From NCBI RefSeq assembly GCF_022539665.2, contig NC_081333.1, positions 6,198,971-6,262,970 of the forward strand: 64,000 nucleotides of DNA. The letters are read 5' to 3'. Positions within the stretch are counted from its first letter, which is position 1. Each line of letters starts with the position of its first letter. The position numbers were made by a program, and so were the translations under genes. The stretch is from Daphnia carinata. Its lineage: Eukaryota; Arthropoda; Branchiopoda; Diplostraca; Daphniidae. Under the pieces are notes generated by a model that saw only the letters and a program-made list of their open reading frames with translations, was not told where the DNA came from and ran no database searches. Of the stretch, positions 33,885-44,377 are shown piece after piece.

Positions 33885-35282
33885 ATGACTGATGATGTTA
33901 ATTATGGCGGCCATAAGATACCTCGCACACCTGTAAGCACCCCCCTTGTTCCCATAACGCCAGTGGTTCAAATAACCGACGAAACAGTTGCTAAGTTAAT
34001 TGATTTTGAGAAACTACCAGGTCGTTCTTCGTCCACGTTAGATAAGTTTCAGGGCTGTAAAGCGTCAGAAGCAGACACTGAGGTCGTTACGAAATCTGCT
34101 TCCCCTGTTTTGAAACCTAAAGTGCAGACAGATAATACTCAGTTACGTAAATTACGGTCGAATCCTGCTTATGAGGAAGTCGCTCCGTTCGTTAAACCCA
34201 CCCATAAACAAACTGGTACACGTGCTAAGTCTACCGCCGCAGCCACTCAACGTCCACGATCGGTCTATGCTAAATTCTTTTCTCGTCTTGCTCCTCCAAA
34301 ATCACCTACGAAAAGCGAATCAAAGGCTAGTCTCCTCTCGAGTACTCTTTTAAGCTTCTTTCAAAAGAAAAGCCCAGTGAATGGACGATCACCTCAACCT
34401 GAGTCTCCATCACCTATACCACGAGATCCAGAGCAATCCATCCAAAGTATTTCCGACGCCGTCGAGTCCGATTCCATATCGCTCAAGTGTCTGAAGGAGA
34501 GGGTGTTGGACTTCCAGTCACACGACCCGAAAATTTGGAACCAGCTGACCCAACTACTGAACGACTTCGGGCTGAGGAGCCGCCCCTTGGGCAAACCACA
34601 TTTGCTGACAGACATGGAGACGCCAACAGTGTTCCTGAGATACCTAGCTGCGATTCAAGAAGTGAGGGCCAGCGGGAGGATAAAGCGGACAACGCGGAAG
34701 GCGGACCAACAGGCGACCGAGTTGACAACGTCCTTTACGACGTATGCGAGGCAGTTTACGACGTTCCTGTTAGGACAAACGTACAGCATAGAGGAACTAC
34801 AGACGTTCGTACCAACCAAGGACAAGGCCCTCTTCGGCATTGTGCCGAAGGTGACAACGCAAGCAAGCGAGGAGGAGAGGCATTACGAGTTTCTCATCCT
34901 GAAAACATTCGAATTCTCGATCCACCTGGAGAGAACATTGTTGGAGTTCCAGCTGACTCTTCTCACGGCAATACTAAACCTACTCTCGTTCTTAAGGGAG
35001 CTACAATCAATCACCAGCTCGGAACCACTGTTACCCGAACTACTACTGCTCGAAAACAGATTGACCCACTTCCGGAGAGTGGCACGACCGTGCCACAAGC
35101 ACCTATCGTCCATCATCAAAAACGTACTCACCCAGACTGCCAAACAATTGAAACAGTTGCTATCGTCCATTCGGGAAAATCAGGAAGAGCCGGATATCAC
35201 CCCAACTTGTTCGACATCATCACAGCAGACAGACAAGCGCCAGACAGAACGACTACGATTCAAAAACCGTCGATACAACTGA
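33885..35282 (+). CDS. Element A leader ORF, overlapping gag, unknown function
   Basis: This is the first ATG after the primer-binding site and opens 465 codons. The N-terminal ~190 residues are Pro/Ser/Thr/Lys-rich and probably disordered. From about residue 200 on the protein is helical and leucine-rich (FLRYLAAIQEV, LTAILNLLSFLRELQ), with a basic C-terminus. The last 796 nt overlap the gag frame at 34487 in the -1 relation; both frames are fully open there. The overlap is GC-richer than the flanking element. No known family is recognised. It may be a Gag N-terminal domain joined to capsid by -1 frameshifting, or a separate accessory protein. The decayed relative at 10295-15081 has a similar-length leader. 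Confidence 0.65.
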   Translation: MTDDVNYGGHKIPRTPVSTPLVPITPVVQITDETVAKLIDFEKLPGRSSSTLDKFQGCKASEADTEVVTKSASPVLKPKVQTDNTQLRKLRSNPAYEEVAPFVKPTHKQTGTRAKSTAAATQRPRSVYAKFFSRLAPPKSPTKSESKASLLSSTLLSFFQKKSPVNGRSPQPESPSPIPRDPEQSIQSISDAVESDSISLKCLKERVLDFQSHDPKIWNQLTQLLNDFGLRSRPLGKPHLLTDMETPTVFLRYLAAIQEVRASGRIKRTTRKADQQATELTTSFTTYARQFTTFLLGQTYSIEELQTFVPTKDKALFGIVPKVTTQASEEERHYEFLILKTFEFSIHLERTLLEFQLTLLTAILNLLSFLRELQSITSSEPLLPELLLLENRLTHFRRVARPCHKHLSSIIKNVLTQTAKQLKQLLSSIRENQEEPDITPTCSTSSQQTDKRQTERLRFKNRRYN

Positions 35283-36076
35283 CCGACAACAAAGTAAGCG
35301 AATCCCGGTCGGTTTCAAACCGCATCCCAGGCATCACGCAAACTCACCATCACGGAGCTCCAAACTCCCCTGTAACTTTTTTTACCGACAATATGGCTTA
35401 CTCTTATTCCCCTATCAAGGCAGCTACAGTTAATGATTTGAATGATATGCAAAACAACCAGCATACCTTTTCACGTCTACAACTTCTCCCTCCTTTTTCC
35501 GGAAGTCCAATTTCTCGTTTTGACTCTTGGCTGGAATCTTTTGAGAGTATAATTGATGGGGCAGGATGGTCTGAAGGGAAAATTATTCAAATGATGCGTG
35601 CAAAATTTACAGATAAAGCTTTTTCTGTCATACAAACCTTAATTAAAAATCATCCATACGACTATGGTTCCATTAAAACGGCTTTGCTCGATCACTTCCA
35701 CGGAGACGAAAATGTTGATGTGTACATTAAGAAATTCAATAAAGCTAAACGTAAACCTGGAGAAAAAATTGTTGACTATGCTCATCGGTTACAGGAAATT
35801 TTTAAAAAGGCATATCCTGATGGCTATATGGAAAAATCCTTCGCCGTTATCCTCATGCAGAAATTTATCGAAGGATTAGATTCAAAATTACAAGCTAAAG
35901 TCAGATATAAGGAATTTAAAGATTATAACGAACTCGTAGCAGCAACACGCGTCTATGCTGTTCGGTTGGAAGCTCTAGAAACAGACCGCGAGAAGCATGA
36001 ATTTGTTAGGGCAATTGACGAGTCATTTAACAACAAAAATTCGGAATTAAAAGAACTTCAAGCAAATGTTACTTGA
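34487..36076 (+). CDS. Element A Gag (capsid-bearing frame)
   Basis: This is a 529-codon frame. The first ~265 codons overlap the leader ORF and are polar and disordered (Gly, Asp, Glu, Thr rich). The second half is a Ty3/Gypsy-type capsid: LPPFSGSPISRFDSWLESFE, AKFTDKAF, DYAHRLQEIFKKAYP and KFIEGLDSKLQAK. Capsid forms the particle that packages element RNA. Translation could start at an internal ATG (34487, or 35395 at MAYSYSP just before the capsid) or arrive from the leader by frameshift. The ATG at 35395 gives a compact capsid protein and is a plausible alternative start. The frame closes at 36076, where the nucleocapsid part continues in another frame. Confidence 0.75.
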   Translation: MSEGEGVGLPVTRPENLEPADPTTERLRAEEPPLGQTTFADRHGDANSVPEIPSCDSRSEGQREDKADNAEGGPTGDRVDNVLYDVCEAVYDVPVRTNVQHRGTTDVRTNQGQGPLRHCAEGDNASKRGGEALRVSHPENIRILDPPGENIVGVPADSSHGNTKPTLVLKGATINHQLGTTVTRTTTARKQIDPLPESGTTVPQAPIVHHQKRTHPDCQTIETVAIVHSGKSGRAGYHPNLFDIITADRQAPDRTTTIQKPSIQLTDNKVSESRSVSNRIPGITQTHHHGAPNSPVTFFTDNMAYSYSPIKAATVNDLNDMQNNQHTFSRLQLLPPFSGSPISRFDSWLESFESIIDGAGWSEGKIIQMMRAKFTDKAFSVIQTLIKNHPYDYGSIKTALLDHFHGDENVDVYIKKFNKAKRKPGEKIVDYAHRLQEIFKKAYPDGYMEKSFAVILMQKFIEGLDSKLQAKVRYKEFKDYNELVAATRVYAVRLEALETDREKHEFVRAIDESFNNKNSELKELQANVT

Positions 36077-36672
36077 CCAGAAAGAAATTGTAAGCAGTGC
36101 CGTTGCTAATATTCGCCAAAGCCATAAGCAAGGGGATAATCCAAAGTCGGATAAAGATGAGATTAAGGAGGTTATTCACGAACTCACACAGGCTGTAAGA
36201 CAACTCCAGCAAGATAGGAAAGATTATTCTTCTGCTACACCAGGAACTCCTTATAGGAAACAAGTTTCATTTCAATCGATTAACCCTGATCAAGGCAGGA
36301 ACTGGAGGCCTCCCCAGCAACGCCCCAATGATAATTATAATAATAACAATTATAATCTTAATCCTTACCAACACCAACCTCCTCGATTTCCAAACAGACA
36401 AACGCAAGCTGCGCCCCCTTTCTCAAGGCCACCTAACAATAATAATAGTGACAGGTCAGATCAGCTGATAATAACTTGTAAATTTTGTGGTTACCGCGGT
36501 CACACTCAGTTCAACTGTCGTCAATTTCCAGCGTCACAATCTGGAACAAGCCCAGCCTCCAGTCTGCTACTCCTGCCGAGAAATTGGGCATAAGTCTAAT
36601 AATTGTCCGAAATATAGGAATTCACAAAGACCTAATATTCCAGGGCCCCCTCAACATCAGGGAAACCAGTAA
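36066..36672 (+). pseudogene. Element A gag nucleocapsid, two frames
   Basis: Gag continues in a new frame at 36066-36593 (helical, then Asn/Pro/Gln-rich, then zinc knuckle CKFCGYRGHTQFNC). After another frame change, 36487-36672 carries knuckle CYSCREIGHKSNNC. Both are perfect CX2CX4HX4C motifs that bind RNA. Two consecutive single-base frame changes, at about 36070 and 36540, separate capsid from knuckle 1 and knuckle 1 from knuckle 2. These look like indels in this copy rather than programmed events. Confidence 0.7.
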
Positions 36673-39600
36673 CTATCAACTGTAGCTTCGGGTCAGTTGA
36701 TAACGAGCCTCAGATTAAACCCCGACAAGTCGCAAAATTAACCACTATTACGAATGAATCAACCCCTAGAATTCCATTAAAAATATTCCAGATTCCGTTA
36801 CAAGCATTATTTGATACAGGCGCGTCTAAAAGTATTATCCACGAGAGGATGTTTAATAAGTTACCCCCTAGAGGTCAGGTGATCTGCAGTCAACTTGAAT
36901 TTGATTTATATGATGTAGGGGAGAAGAAATTACATACGCTGGGAGGAGTTATTTTACCCGTACGATACGGAGAAACAGTTTTTGAACAAGAATTTATTGT
37001 AACTAATGATGTTTCTGAGGACTGTATCCTTGGATGGGATGCAATCCAGAAGCACGGATTTCGGCTTGACGGAGAAGCCAGAAGCATTTACCTAGCGAGG
37101 GATGAGCAGGGATCAGCCATCTCTGAGGTACCCGACATGGCGGTTACTACGGTCAAAAAGACGACGCTATTTCGTCAGACGTCGACAGTAATTGCAGCGG
37201 AAATGAAAGATTCATTTCCGTATGTCCCACGAAATACAGCATTTATATTTACCCCAGCACAAGATTTGCCAGCAGGCATTTATATCGAAGAAATTATCGG
37301 AAATGTATCGGAAGATGGAACTTATAAAATTTTGGTCGAGAATCATTCACTACATCAAATCAAAATTCATAGGAACACTAAATTAGGCGTAATTGAAATA
37401 ATTAAACATTGTATCGGAAAAATTTCGTTAGCGAAATTAGAAGATAATCCTAAACCAGTAATTGAGCCAATTTTACTCACAGAAGTAGATTCAGAATTTC
37501 AAGAACCGCTTTCAAAATTATTACTCGACTTTCACGACTTGTTTGCGTCCAAAGATTCGGAATTAGGAAACACCAACCTTATAAAACATACGATTGATAC
37601 ACAAGGACGAGGCCCCATTCGACAACGCCCATACAGAGTAACAAATAACCAAAGGAAATTATTAGATGATAAAATTCAAGAAATGCTTGATGCAGATGTA
37701 ATCCGATATTCGCATTCCCCATGGGCTTCACCCGTGGTTTTAGTAGAAAAGAAAGGTGGTGAACAAAGATTTTGTGTTGATTATAGAAAATTGAATAGCA
37801 TTACGAAAAAAGATTCATTCCCTATGCCTAGAATAGACGAAACATTAGACAAATTATATGGGAAGAAATTTTTCACAACTCTTGATTTAGCTTCAGGCTA
37901 TTGGCAAATTCAAATTGACGATCCAGCTATTGAAAAAACAGCGTTTGTGGTAGAAAACAACCTCTACGAATTTAAACGTATGGCATTTGGTTTGTGCAAT
38001 GCACCGGCCACATTCCAACGGCTAATGAACTACGTACTGAGAGACGTCTTGGGGCGTAAAACATTAGTTTATTTGGATGACGTTATCATCTTTTCAGACA
38101 CTTTCGACGATCATTTACGTGATATTCGAGAAATTTTTGAATTATTACGAGATGCTAATCTGAAATTGAAACTCAAGAAATGCCAGTTTATTAAACGCTC
38201 AGTCAATTATCTAGGTCACGTAATATCGACCGATGGTATTAAACCGGATCCGAGCAAAATTGACAAAATAGTCAATTATAAAACACCGACTTCAGTCGAC
38301 GAAATCAGATCGTTTCTCGGATTAGCTGGATATTACAGAAGATTTATTAAAGATTTTGGATCAATTGCCAAACCGTTAACTCGATTAACGCATAAAGATC
38401 TTAGCAGAAAGCCTTTTTATTGGGGACCTGAGGAACAAGTTGCTTTCGAGAAATTGCGCAATTCTCTAGTAACGCCACCAGTTCTTGCTTACCCCAATTT
38501 CAATGAAAAATTTATTCTTTTCACCGATGCCTGCGACTACGGTATTGGAGCAGTGCTATCCCAAATTCAAAATGGCCAGGAACATCCCATAGCCTATTCC
38601 AGTAGACAGTTGACAAAAGCAGAATCGAATTATAGTACGACAGAAAAGGAAGCCTTAGCAGTCGTAGATGCCATTAAGCATTTTAGGCATTACCTATTAG
38701 ATAAACCCTTTGAAATTATTAGTGACCACCGTCCCTTGCAATGGCTTAAAGAACAGAAAGATAATAATGGTAGATTAGGGAGATGGGCTATACTATTGGC
38801 CGCAACGAATTATGAATTGAAATATAGGCCAGGACGTGTTCACCAAAACGCAGATTGCCTGTCCCGCTTAAAAATAGCTAGTATCCAAACAGTGAGCAAT
38901 ATTACCTTAATTTGTGAAAAACAGTTGAACGACGAGCTTTGCATAGCCATTCGTAATTATTTGGATAACGGAGAACTTGATCAAGCTTTTCTTCAATCTA
39001 AACCAGATTGGGTGAAAGAAATTGAGTATTTTGAAGTTATTGATGGAACACTTTACCGGCACGTGCTGCCATCTACCGATAGCAAAAGAAACGAAACTAA
39101 CCATCAGTTAGTCTTGCCTGCATCGTTACGCCATCTAGTGCTCAAAGAACTACATGACGCACCGATGGGTGGGCATTTAGCTTTTTATAAAACCTATTTG
39201 AAAATAAAGAATCATTATTATTGGCCGAATATGAGAAAGGAAATTAAAGAATACTGTCAAGCTTGTGAGGTGTGCATTGCCAACACTTCTTCTTCATATA
39301 AAGCATTGTTGCATCCTCATGAAATAGCAAAGGCCCCTTTCCAGGTCATTGGAATGGATTTTTTGGGTCCTATTACGCCGGCTTCACCTAATGGAAATAA
39401 TTATATTTTAGTTATTACCGATTATTTTAGCCGGTGGGTAGAAGCTATTGCGTTAAAAGATCAAACAGCGCAGACGACAGCAGATTGTGTATATAAAACA
39501 ATTATAGTTAGACATGGTATGCCTAAAGCCATCCTTTCCGATCGTGGAACTAATTTCACGTCCAAATTATTCCGTTACTTCTGTAAGAAATTAAAAATTG

Positions 39601-40706
39601 ATCAAAAGTTAACAACTGCTTACAATCCAGCTAGCAATGGCGAAACTGAGAGATTTAATCGAACATTGACCACAATGTTGAGAAAGGAATTAAAAGATGG
39701 AGAACATGAGAATTGGGAAGATATGCTGGATGATGTTTTATTTGCTTACCGTAGTTCTGTCCATTCTTCGACATGTGAAACCCCATATTATTTACTGCAC
39801 GGTAGAGATCCTAATATACCTATTAATGAATTCCTTGACGCTTCCCCAAAAACATTTATCTCCGCATCAGATTACGTAGGTAATTTAGCTGATCGCTTAC
39901 GTTATAGTTTCCAACGCGTCCGTGAGGAGAGCGAAAAAGCAAGAAAACGTCAGAGGGAACAATATAATAAAAGAGCAAATGTAAAACAATATGTGGTAGG
40001 AGATAGAGTATTATTAGATATTAGAGTAGTCAAAGAAGGCGATAGTAGGAAATTTACCTCTAAATATAAAGGTCCTTATAGAATTGTAAAAGTATATTCC
40101 AATAATACAGTAGATATTGCTGATAATTCATACATTTGTCAACGCACTCATGTTAACCGCCTAAAACCCCTGTACGAAACAATGTTATGGAAAGACGAAC
40201 ATTGTCCCCCTATCGAGACGCCTTCGAAGTTCGAGAATCGATTTCGTAAATCGATTTCCACCCAAACAATCGAAACTATGGAAAACATAGAGCGAAACGC
40301 GAGTGAATGGGAAAATATGGAATTGGAACCTTTGGAAACAGTAAATGTGGGTACGGAAAGAAATGTTGAAAGTATGGATGCGGAAAGTGTGGAATTGGAA
40401 ACTGTGGAATTGGAGGCAGCGGAATTGCAAATGGCCGCCACCCAAAACAATAAACATTCTCATATCGTCAGCGAAACCCAAGGAATATATACTTCAGACG
40501 ATAATGAGTCAACTCATGTTGGTGCGTCCAATAAAACAAAGAACACCACAACAATTCACGGAAACAACGCAGCTGCGGTGATTAATCTTGAATCTGACGC
40601 CCGACAGGTGGCGCCTGCCATCAGTCAGCAAGAAATACTGCCACCCCAACATGCTACCGGACGCCCGCAAAGAAATCGAAAACTACCAATGCGTTATAGG
40701 AATTAG
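36618..40706 (+). CDS. Element A Pol: protease, RT, RNase H, integrase
   Basis: Open from 36618; the first ATG is at 36849, but the protease active site ALFDTGASKS (DTG at 36813) lies before it, so entry is probably by -1 frameshift from gag, whose last frame overlaps by 55 nt. Domains: protease (DTG, DCILGWDA), RT (RFCVDYRKLN, LDLASGYWQI, catalytic YLDD at 38070-38081), RNase H (FTDACDYGIGAVL, TEKEALAVVDAI, HRPLQWL), integrase zinc finger (H...H...CQACEVC), core (MDFLGPI, DRGTNFTS, NGETERFNRT) and a GPY/F-type tail (YKGPYRIVK). A repetitive acidic C-terminal tail (ELETVELEAAELQ) follows. All catalytic motifs look intact. It would process Gag-Pol, copy the RNA and integrate the DNA. Confidence 0.95.
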
Positions 40707-40862
40707 AAGAGTATATTTTCGTCGAAACAAAATCAAAACGATCACATAACAACCGTCGTGTATTTAACAGCGAGACATTTCAAAGGGACTTCACAACGTT
40801 TTCGACACTTGTTGAGTAAAGTTCTCCTCAATTGTGCTCCACAATTTTAAAAATCCCGAAAA

Positions 40863-41186
40863 ATGGACCCGTGCGCTAACTCTGCTAACCAGCAATCCCA
40901 GGCAGCTTGCGAGTGGCTAAGTGCCGACGAGCAAGCAGAGAAAGTGATGGCACCAATGGCTGCCATCCCCGTCTACGCCGATTGGACGCCCGTTCCGGAA
41001 AAATCTAGCAACATCGTCAGCCAAACGCCTCAGTCCCCAGAGCTCGACGACATGGAATCGTGGGAGATGGAACGTCAACGTTACGAGCGCCGTGTGGAAG
41101 AACGTACGGCCGCGCTCACCCGTCAGCTGAACGCGGATCTCTTCGCCGAAGATTGGGGAGGCGCTGTCACCACCCTAAAATTTTAG
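40863..41186 (+). pseudogene. Element A accessory ORF 1 (frameshifted copy)
   Basis: The ATG at 40863 opens 107 codons. In copy A' (47573) the same ORF runs 170 codons; here a 4-nt deletion near 41180 ends it just before the ILDLDP motif, and the remaining sequence lies in another frame (to 41353). The protein is acidic in the middle, then helical and Arg-rich (RQRYERRVEERTAALTRQL). It has no recognised family but is related to accessory ORF 2. It lies between pol and env. Confidence 0.65.
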
Positions 41187-41621
41187 ACTTGGATCCAGCT
41201 AAGCGCCACCCCCTCTTTTCAACTGGTCGCCCGACCAGTGGGACACTGGCCGGAAACGTCAGAGGCGCGATGGCCCCAACACTTCCCGTTGAACACACCA
41301 TGAAGAAAAGGAACGAAAAAAAGGACACCGACAACGACGACAACCCCTTTTAATTATTCTCACCCAGTAGGAACATGTGTTTATTCCCCTTAGAATAGAG
41401 CTCTATCCCAAACCATTTTGTTTTCCTCTTCGCATTATATTCTCTACCTTAACAAACAATAAAATAAACACAGTAGGACGCAAACAAAATCTCCGCCGGC
41501 TTTTCATTATACGTAAGAGAAAATTCAAAAGAAAGGACAAGAAAAGTTTAAAGTAAAGAAAAAATAAGATAGGGAAAGAAAAGAAAAGCCAACTATCGAT
41601 TTAGGGGTATTTCAAAAACAA

Positions 41622-42256
41622 CCGAGGCAAGGCTTGAACCCAAGACCCCCAAAGCTTTCGACAAGCTCCAAATTTTAGAAAGAAAAGAAAAAAATAGAAA
41701 TATTCCAAATTGGGATTGCGATGACGGCCGAGCCGGGTTTTGAACCCGAGACTCCCGAGTGGTGTTCGAGGGCTGTGTCGCTATGGCGTCTAGACATATA
41801 TGTCTACCCTAGCATAAATATAAAACCATTTCAAGCCCAACCAGAAATGAAACATAAAATATCAATAAAAATTCAATCACAGTAACATAATCACAAATAT
41901 GATTAGCTCGCCTACTCTTGAGGGATCTGCCAGAAATTTTTCGAGTTAAGATCATAGCGCGGTTCGAACCTTCAATTCTGAACCATAGTCGAGGGCTATA
42001 ACAACTATCCATATAGACTATATAAATATAAATTCAATACTCAGCAACAATAGAAAATTTGAAACAGGATCAATAAAAATTTTAACATCTATTGTTAATC
42101 AACCCACAGAATAACCATTAAGAAACAGTTAACCTCAACAACTCCTGAGGAAGCTACAAGTAATTCTTAAGTCAAGGTCACGGCGTGATTCGAACTTAAG
42201 ACTTCCGAGTCGAAGTCAGAAGCTCTAACGTTATGCCACTTAGCCAACGCCTATAT
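41622..42256 (-). repeat. Array of four tRNA-like sequences, antisense to element A
   Basis: Four minus-strand tRNA-like units, each with a B-box and T-arm: 41622-41669 (GGGTTCAAGCC), 41722-41795 (CGGGTTCAAAACCCG, perfect T-stem), 41944-42018 (AAGGTTCGAACC) and 42174-42256 (A-box TGGCTAAGTGG and B-box AGTTCGAATCA). Spacing is 55-160 bp. Anticodon stems are imperfect, so these are tRNA-derived rather than working tRNA genes. The same array is present in A' at 48333-48970. Role unknown; they could recruit pol III factors, act as insulators, or be remnants of SINE insertions. Confidence 0.6.
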
Positions 42257-42567
42257 CCCGCACCCCTCTCAAGTTGATATACCCAAATTACGCCTAATTA
42301 ACCCTATTCACGTGTAGAAGCACTATACTTCGTCATTTCTTCTTTCACTTTTCCTTCTTTCTCTATAACCATTTAATAAACAGTAGTGAATCTAAATTTT
42401 AAAAAAAGAAATGAAAGAAAAACGAACCATGTGCGCCCTTGGAAGAATGCTACTCGACCCTACACAGCAATAAATAATTCCCCTCATGACAACGGCAGCG
42501 AAAACTGACACCTGCTAAAACAATCGAGGGCCACCTCGAGGGACTTAGTGTTGAACTCGAACTTTTG

Positions 42568-42602
<35 letters not shown>
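42568..42602 (+). repeat. Poly-A tract (35 A) upstream of accessory ORF 2
   Basis: Homopolymer of 35 As; in A' it is 32 As (49286-49317). It lies 148 bp before accessory ORF 2. It could be the tail of a retrotransposed insertion that delivered ORF 2, or simple repeat expansion. Confidence 0.8.
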
Positions 42603-42603
<1 letters not shown>

Positions 42604-42750
42604 ATAGATGTGAAGAAGTGGTAACCTACAAGTGGAAGGTTTGACCATATAAGTCAACGCGCTTCGAACGCTGAGCCTCCACTCTCAATTCATCACTGGA
42701 GATCAACAGCACTACCGAAGCTACCAAGAGAACCACTGCTATTCTACACG

Positions 42751-43113
42751 ATGGCCGAAAATCACTCCCGTCAAACGGGGATGCCTCCTTTGAAACGAAT
42801 CTGTCACGGTCTTACCGCTGAACGATCCTTCATAGTGGCGGAAGCTACTAGCACCTCTTCAACAGTGGAAGAGAAGGACCGGGCCATGCGGGAAGCCCTA
42901 GACCACCGGCGCCCATCCGGATCAGGGCTAAGAAACTTCCAGCACCATCTCCAAAATCGGTGGAGAATCGCCGGGCTGACGAGAGCTCGAACGGAGGAAC
43001 TCGTTCAACTCCTCGAACGTGAAGAATGGAGCCAGGCAACCGAAGTATTTGCTTCAATCCTGGATCTGGACCCGGAAAACCGCCGTCCCATTCCGCCGCC
43101 GGAAGAAAATTGA
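42751..43113 (+). CDS. Element A accessory ORF 2
   Basis: 120 codons from ATG 42751. The N-terminal half is polar; the C-terminal half is helical and ends with WSQATEVFASILDLDPENRR. Accessory ORF 1 (intact in A') ends its helical part with a similar pattern (WGGAVTTLKLILDLDPAKR). The two are therefore likely paralogues that arose by duplication inside the element. The ORF is intact in both A and A', with one residue changed (L/W at residue 13). Conservation in both copies argues for coding function. No known family is recognised; there is no signal peptide and no membrane segment, so the protein is likely cytoplasmic or nuclear. Confidence 0.65.
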   Translation: MAENHSRQTGMPPLKRICHGLTAERSFIVAEATSTSSTVEEKDRAMREALDHRRPSGSGLRNFQHHLQNRWRIAGLTRARTEELVQLLEREEWSQATEVFASILDLDPENRRPIPPPEEN

Positions 43114-43746
43114 ATTTTGTCTTCCCTTGTAAACCCAATCCCGAATGTATCTGTATGCTGTCATATGTTTCCTAACAAAAAAAATACATCCAGCTACCAA
43201 CAATACTCGCCTCACTTGATTTTAAATAAATATGTCACAATCCATAAGATTTCCATCCAAAAGACAACAAGTAAAAGAAAAAAAAAAGAGGGCCCTCCCT
43301 ATAGCGGCGCATGGGAAAGATATTCTCATGCGTTCGACTTTACTATACAAATTAGAATTCTCTGAAACTCCCCCCTAAATTTTCTTTTTCTTCTTCTCCT
43401 TTTCTTCTTTTAACTTCTCGTCTCTCTCATTTCATGCAGTTCTTTCCTGCCCCTTTGGTCCTTCTAAGCAAAACAATAGACATAAGCTCCCAAAATTTTA
43501 TCTTCCGCCTATTTTACCCCAACTCCGTGTGTCTGGGACAAATTTCCCTTGTCTCGCACGAGCCGCTTCTCTTTCTTCCCCATATGTTTCATTCCCTTTA
43601 GCGCCCTTTTACTTCTTTCCCCATACCATTTCTCATGCGTTGGACTTAGAAAATAAAAGTTAGCTTTCGCGTCGTTTTATTTACCATAAAGAATGAAGTA
43701 TAACCTTTTTCGTAGCTTAGAACCCTCATTAATGGATGAGTTATCT

Positions 43747-43818
43747 GGTCCTACTGAGGATTCGAACCTCAGACCCACAGCATCACAGCCGAGCGCTCTA
43801 CCTTTTGAGCTATTAGCA
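43747..43818 (-). repeat. Fifth antisense tRNA-like sequence in element A
   Basis: Minus strand: D-arm stem GCTC/GAGC around AAAAGGTA (A-box TAGCTCAAAAGGTAGAGC) and a perfect T-arm (TGAGG, TTCGAAT, CCTCA). This is the best-preserved of the five units, although the anticodon stem does not pair well and the acceptor ends match poorly. The copy in A' (50462-50533) is identical by eye. Confidence 0.6.
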
Positions 43819-44377
43819 TCTGTGTTACGCCTTACGTTGAGCTTAGGAAAAATGCACCCTCCAAGCCCACCAAGCGCGCCCTTTTTCTCTTCCCTTGCTC
43901 GTGTTTCACTTGCCTTTTACCCTATCCGTATGCGCCTTTGTGTCACTCTAATGAAAATTGACCTGTGTTTTTCCCCGTCGTTACAATTATATCATGCCTT
44001 TTCTCTCCTGTCTAAACGATGCATTGTTTCCCGAATTTTTCTTTTGCATCAGTGAGATTATTCTTTCTCCTTCCCAATGACACCAGTCACCGCATAAAAA
44101 TACTTACTCTTATATTAGATACATAATGTTTTTCCGTGCACTATATGCGTATTTTTGCTCGCTAGCGACCATCGGCAACTGTTTACGGGCCGACGGAAGA
44201 TCGTTGACCTTTTTAATTGCCGTCATATATACTTCCTGCTTTTGCTTTTATTTTACCTTCTTTATATATTACTCATATAGTTTTAGAAACCCACATGATG
44301 TTGTATTATGCTTTTATCTATACCTTCCACTGTTGATGTTGATTGTAATGTTTATTATATGTTGCCCTCTATAGAAA

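Noticed and set aside
40148-40481. Two overlapping minus-strand frames, also seen at 46858-47191
   Set aside because: Antisense of the acidic repeated tail of element A Pol; the composition opens shadow frames.
41622-43818. Functional tRNA genes
   Set aside because: T-arms and boxes are good, but anticodon stems and acceptor ends do not pair well enough for real tRNA genes.
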